Shown here in pieces: positions 62,007 through 64,000 of a stretch of 64,000 nt of DNA. Source of the DNA: Zygnema cylindricum. Its lineage: Eukaryota; Streptophyta; Zygnematophyceae; Zygnematales; Zygnemataceae. Each line of letters begins with the position of its first letter. The stretch's first letter is position 1. The notes beneath the pieces are model-generated. The model was not told the origin of the DNA, ran no database searches, and saw only the letters and a list, made by a program, of their open reading frames with translations. Position numbers and translations under genes: made by a program. Where the stretch lies: assembly GCA_037447655.1 (NCBI GenBank), contig JBBHKE010000918.1, positions 117,793-181,792 of the forward strand, written 5' to 3'.

Positions 62007-63290
62007 ATGGCCTGGGCGTCCTTGCGCTCCCTCCGGCCGTTCTCTCGCTCTCTCGCTTCTCTCCTCGCTTTGCTCTCTCCGTCCAGCCGGCCGCCAGCTC
62101 TCCCTCCACACGTGCCACAAGCCAAGCCAGCCGCACCCCCCCACCACTCCTCCTGGCAGCAGTTCGCCCGCCTGCACTGTCGCCCTCGCCGCCCACCCAA
62201 GGCCCGATGCGAGGCCGAAGACCAGCCCGGGGCGGGGGGCGGGGAAGGGCACGCCGCAAAACCAGGAGGGGATGCGGCAGAGGGACGAGACCACGTGGCA
62301 AGGGGGAGAGAGCACGAGGCAGGGCCAGAAGCTGACGTGGCAGATGTCACCAAGATTCTGCTCAGTCTGGGGTGCTCCAAGCCGCAGCTTCAGCAACTTT
62401 TGAGTAGAGGCTTTGTCGGCATTGTAAAATACAAGCAGCATATTCTTCGGAAGGCAGCCCTTTTTAGTAGGTATGGAGTCGACTCACAGCAATTTTTACT
62501 TGCTTTGCAGAGAGGTGTTTATAAGCGGCAGCAACTCCTTTCTGGTCAAGATGAGCAACATGAATCCGTACTCAACTATCTCCAAGGCACTTTGAAAGTG
62601 CAAAATGTGGGAAAAATGATTTCTAGGTACCCTGCGATCCTGAACTACCTTCCTGCCACTCTTGAATCCAAATTGCAGCTGTGGGCGAGTCTAGATGTGC
62701 CTATCACTGCTTCTATGTTGGAGAAGTACCCAAACTTATTATCAAGTAGTGAAAACACTTTGAGAGAAGGGATAGAGGGAGTCAAAGCCATTTTTCCCGA
62801 TCCACTCGGTGTAACTATTCTTTCAAATTTTCCTGTCCTTGGTTATAAAGACCCCCGAGCATTTCAACGAACGGCCAAAGGTCTAGAAGAGTTGTTTGGC
62901 AATGACATTGCAAAACGTCTTTTGTTGAAGCAACCGTACCTTCTCATGGCTTCAACTTCCACAATGGAACACACGTACAAACAGCTTCGACAATATTTTG
63001 GAAAAGAGAGGGGCCTGAAAATGATTCTATTTTGCCCAGCACTTTTAGGCTTCTCCTGGGATACCCTCGGCCCAAAATTGGAGTTTTTGGTGAAGGAAAT
63101 GGGACGCAGCATTGATGATGTGCCTGCATTCCCAGCGGTTCTTGGATACTCTCTTGAAAAGCGATTGAAGCCACGTTATGATGCCCTGAAGAAGGCAAAA
63201 ATAGAGAGCGGTGACTATTCTTTACAAACCATCTTCAATCCAACAAACGAGGCATTTCAAAGAAGATTCGGCGTTTCTTTAATGTGTTGA
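62007..63290 (+). CDS. mTERF-domain organelle protein
   Basis: A 427-codon intronless gene. The first 60 or so residues are Ser/Arg/Ala/Pro-rich without acids (MAWASLRSLRPFSRSLASLL and onward), a plastid or mitochondrial transit peptide. A Gly/Glu/Ala linker follows, to about residue 110. The rest is a chain of helical repeats with the mTERF Pro and Leu pattern (VGKMISRYPAILNYLPATL, SMLEKYPNLLSSS). It ends with the family signature VPAFPAVLGYSLEKRLKPRY. mTERF proteins bind organelle nucleic acid in transcription, splicing or translation; the target here is unknown. The ATG at 62007 is the first in frame after the TATA box. The 5' third is GC-rich, unlike its surroundings. Confidence 0.93.
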   Translation: MAWASLRSLRPFSRSLASLLALLSPSSRPPALPPHVPQAKPAAPPHHSSWQQFARLHCRPRRPPKARCEAEDQPGAGGGEGHAAKPGGDAAEGRDHVARGREHEAGPEADVADVTKILLSLGCSKPQLQQLLSRGFVGIVKYKQHILRKAALFSRYGVDSQQFLLALQRGVYKRQQLLSGQDEQHESVLNYLQGTLKVQNVGKMISRYPAILNYLPATLESKLQLWASLDVPITASMLEKYPNLLSSSENTLREGIEGVKAIFPDPLGVTILSNFPVLGYKDPRAFQRTAKGLEELFGNDIAKRLLLKQPYLLMASTSTMEHTYKQLRQYFGKERGLKMILFCPALLGFSWDTLGPKLEFLVKEMGRSIDDVPAFPAVLGYSLEKRLKPRYDALKKAKIESGDYSLQTIFNPTNEAFQRRFGVSLMC

Positions 63291-64000
63291 AAAGTGTGAG
63301 TGCAAAAGTCCGGCATTCTCTTATTATGTTTTAAGCCTCCTAGGGAAAGTTGTCTGTTTGTTTTCATGTTTTCCATTGGTACTCATTCTACTTTCTGCCA
63401 CTTGGTGAGGTGATGAGCAATGAACACCGATCACTGCTGTTAGTTTCCGAATTAATTATGGAATCATTGTTTTTCATTCTTTTATTCGCTCCCCTCATCT
63501 CAATTGTTTTTTTTAGGGTTTCTTTTATTTCTAGAAGAGAAGATGAAAAGTATCTGAAGGGACTTTGAAAACAAATGTTGATGTGTTGTGTTGTCTTGAT
63601 GTGCTCTTCCACTATCACAATATAGTACCTCCTAAATTTGCTTGATTCCTCGCTCGTTATGGAGGTGAGGGATACCTTGATTGCCAAATTTTGTTAGAGG
63701 ATAATAATTTGTTTGTATATTTGTGATTATTAGTGGGATGCTATTGTGGAGATTGTTAGAAGGAAATGGACAAGGAATGACGCATTTTTTCTCTTTGGTG
63801 TAGGTCTCTTTGTCTTTAAACTGATCGTCCCTAGAAACACCAATTTCTTGTTGCTTTTCGATGAATGGTTTAAATTTATGTTACATTCTTTACTAGTCTT
63901 TTAGTCTTACATTAGGTTTGGAGTATGATTGAATTAGAATTTTTGGAGTTTGTTTAGTTTATACAAAGAAGAGTTGAATGTCAATTGGTACGCTAAAACT
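63291..64000 (+). other. 3' UTR and downstream flank of the mTERF gene
   Basis: No further coding region is supported. The 63350-63568 plus frame lies in what is probably the 3' UTR. I see no canonical AATAAA; the polyadenylation site is not located. Confidence 0.45.

Noticed and set aside
61951-62441. Minus-strand frames of 116-148 codons
   Set aside because: Antisense to the GC-rich leader of the mTERF gene; GC-rich DNA gives long open shadows.
1-64000. CRISPR array, operon or prokaryotic signals
   Set aside because: No regularly spaced identical repeats and no bacterial gene organisation; introns and copia elements show a nuclear eukaryotic genome.

Overview
This is eukaryotic nuclear DNA: AT-rich, repeat-dense and intron-rich. 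It most likely comes from an alga or another photosynthetic protist, possibly green-lineage; I cannot name the species. Four things point there: GT-AG introns with pyrimidine tracts, an intronless organelle-type mTERF gene with a transit-peptide-like leader, a Ser-Pro-Pro-rich linker of the kind common in algal wall proteins, and a polycystin-type cation channel, a family that land plants lack. Many decayed Ty1/copia retrotransposons and short inverted-repeat DNA elements fill the rest.

Layout. 0-4.7 kb: diverged copies of one non-autonomous DNA element with about 350-bp terminal inverted repeats (TIRs). 4.7-7.35 kb: low-complexity DNA, including a degenerate TGTGACAAAATG-like array and a purine-rich tract. 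7.35-14.1 kb: a decayed copia element on the minus strand and unresolved old repeat DNA. 14.1-48.2 kb: one very large minus-strand gene, split into at least 27 recognisable exons. Its 3' half encodes a polycystin channel (S1, S1-S2 extracellular domain, S2-S6, pore motif, C-terminal coiled coil). Its 5' half encodes apparently extracellular modules (Pro-rich linker, cupredoxin-like segment, beta-sandwich-like repeat segment, Lin-12/Notch repeat). Its introns carry several copia fragments in both orientations, LTR-like sequences and two dispersed repeat families (R1, R2). 48.2-56 kb: ORF remnants, two tRNA-derived repeats, copia gag and RT/RNase H remnants with related LTRs, and a nested hAT-like/mariner-like/R3 block. 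56-61.8 kb: mostly repeats (R1, R3) and simple sequence. 61.9-63.3 kb: a single-exon mTERF gene with a TATA box.

The large gene is the main result. I inferred exons by reading the minus strand for open frames bounded by AG and GT, then checking that codon phase carries from one exon to the next. From 31.7 kb to the stop codon at 14.1 kb, 18 consecutive exons join without a phase conflict; one donor site in that run was chosen partly because it keeps phase. Upstream of 31.7 kb some joins are confirmed by phase and others still need a missing exon. The gene would place sensor-like extracellular modules on an ion channel. The mTERF gene is separate and probably acts on organelle gene expression.
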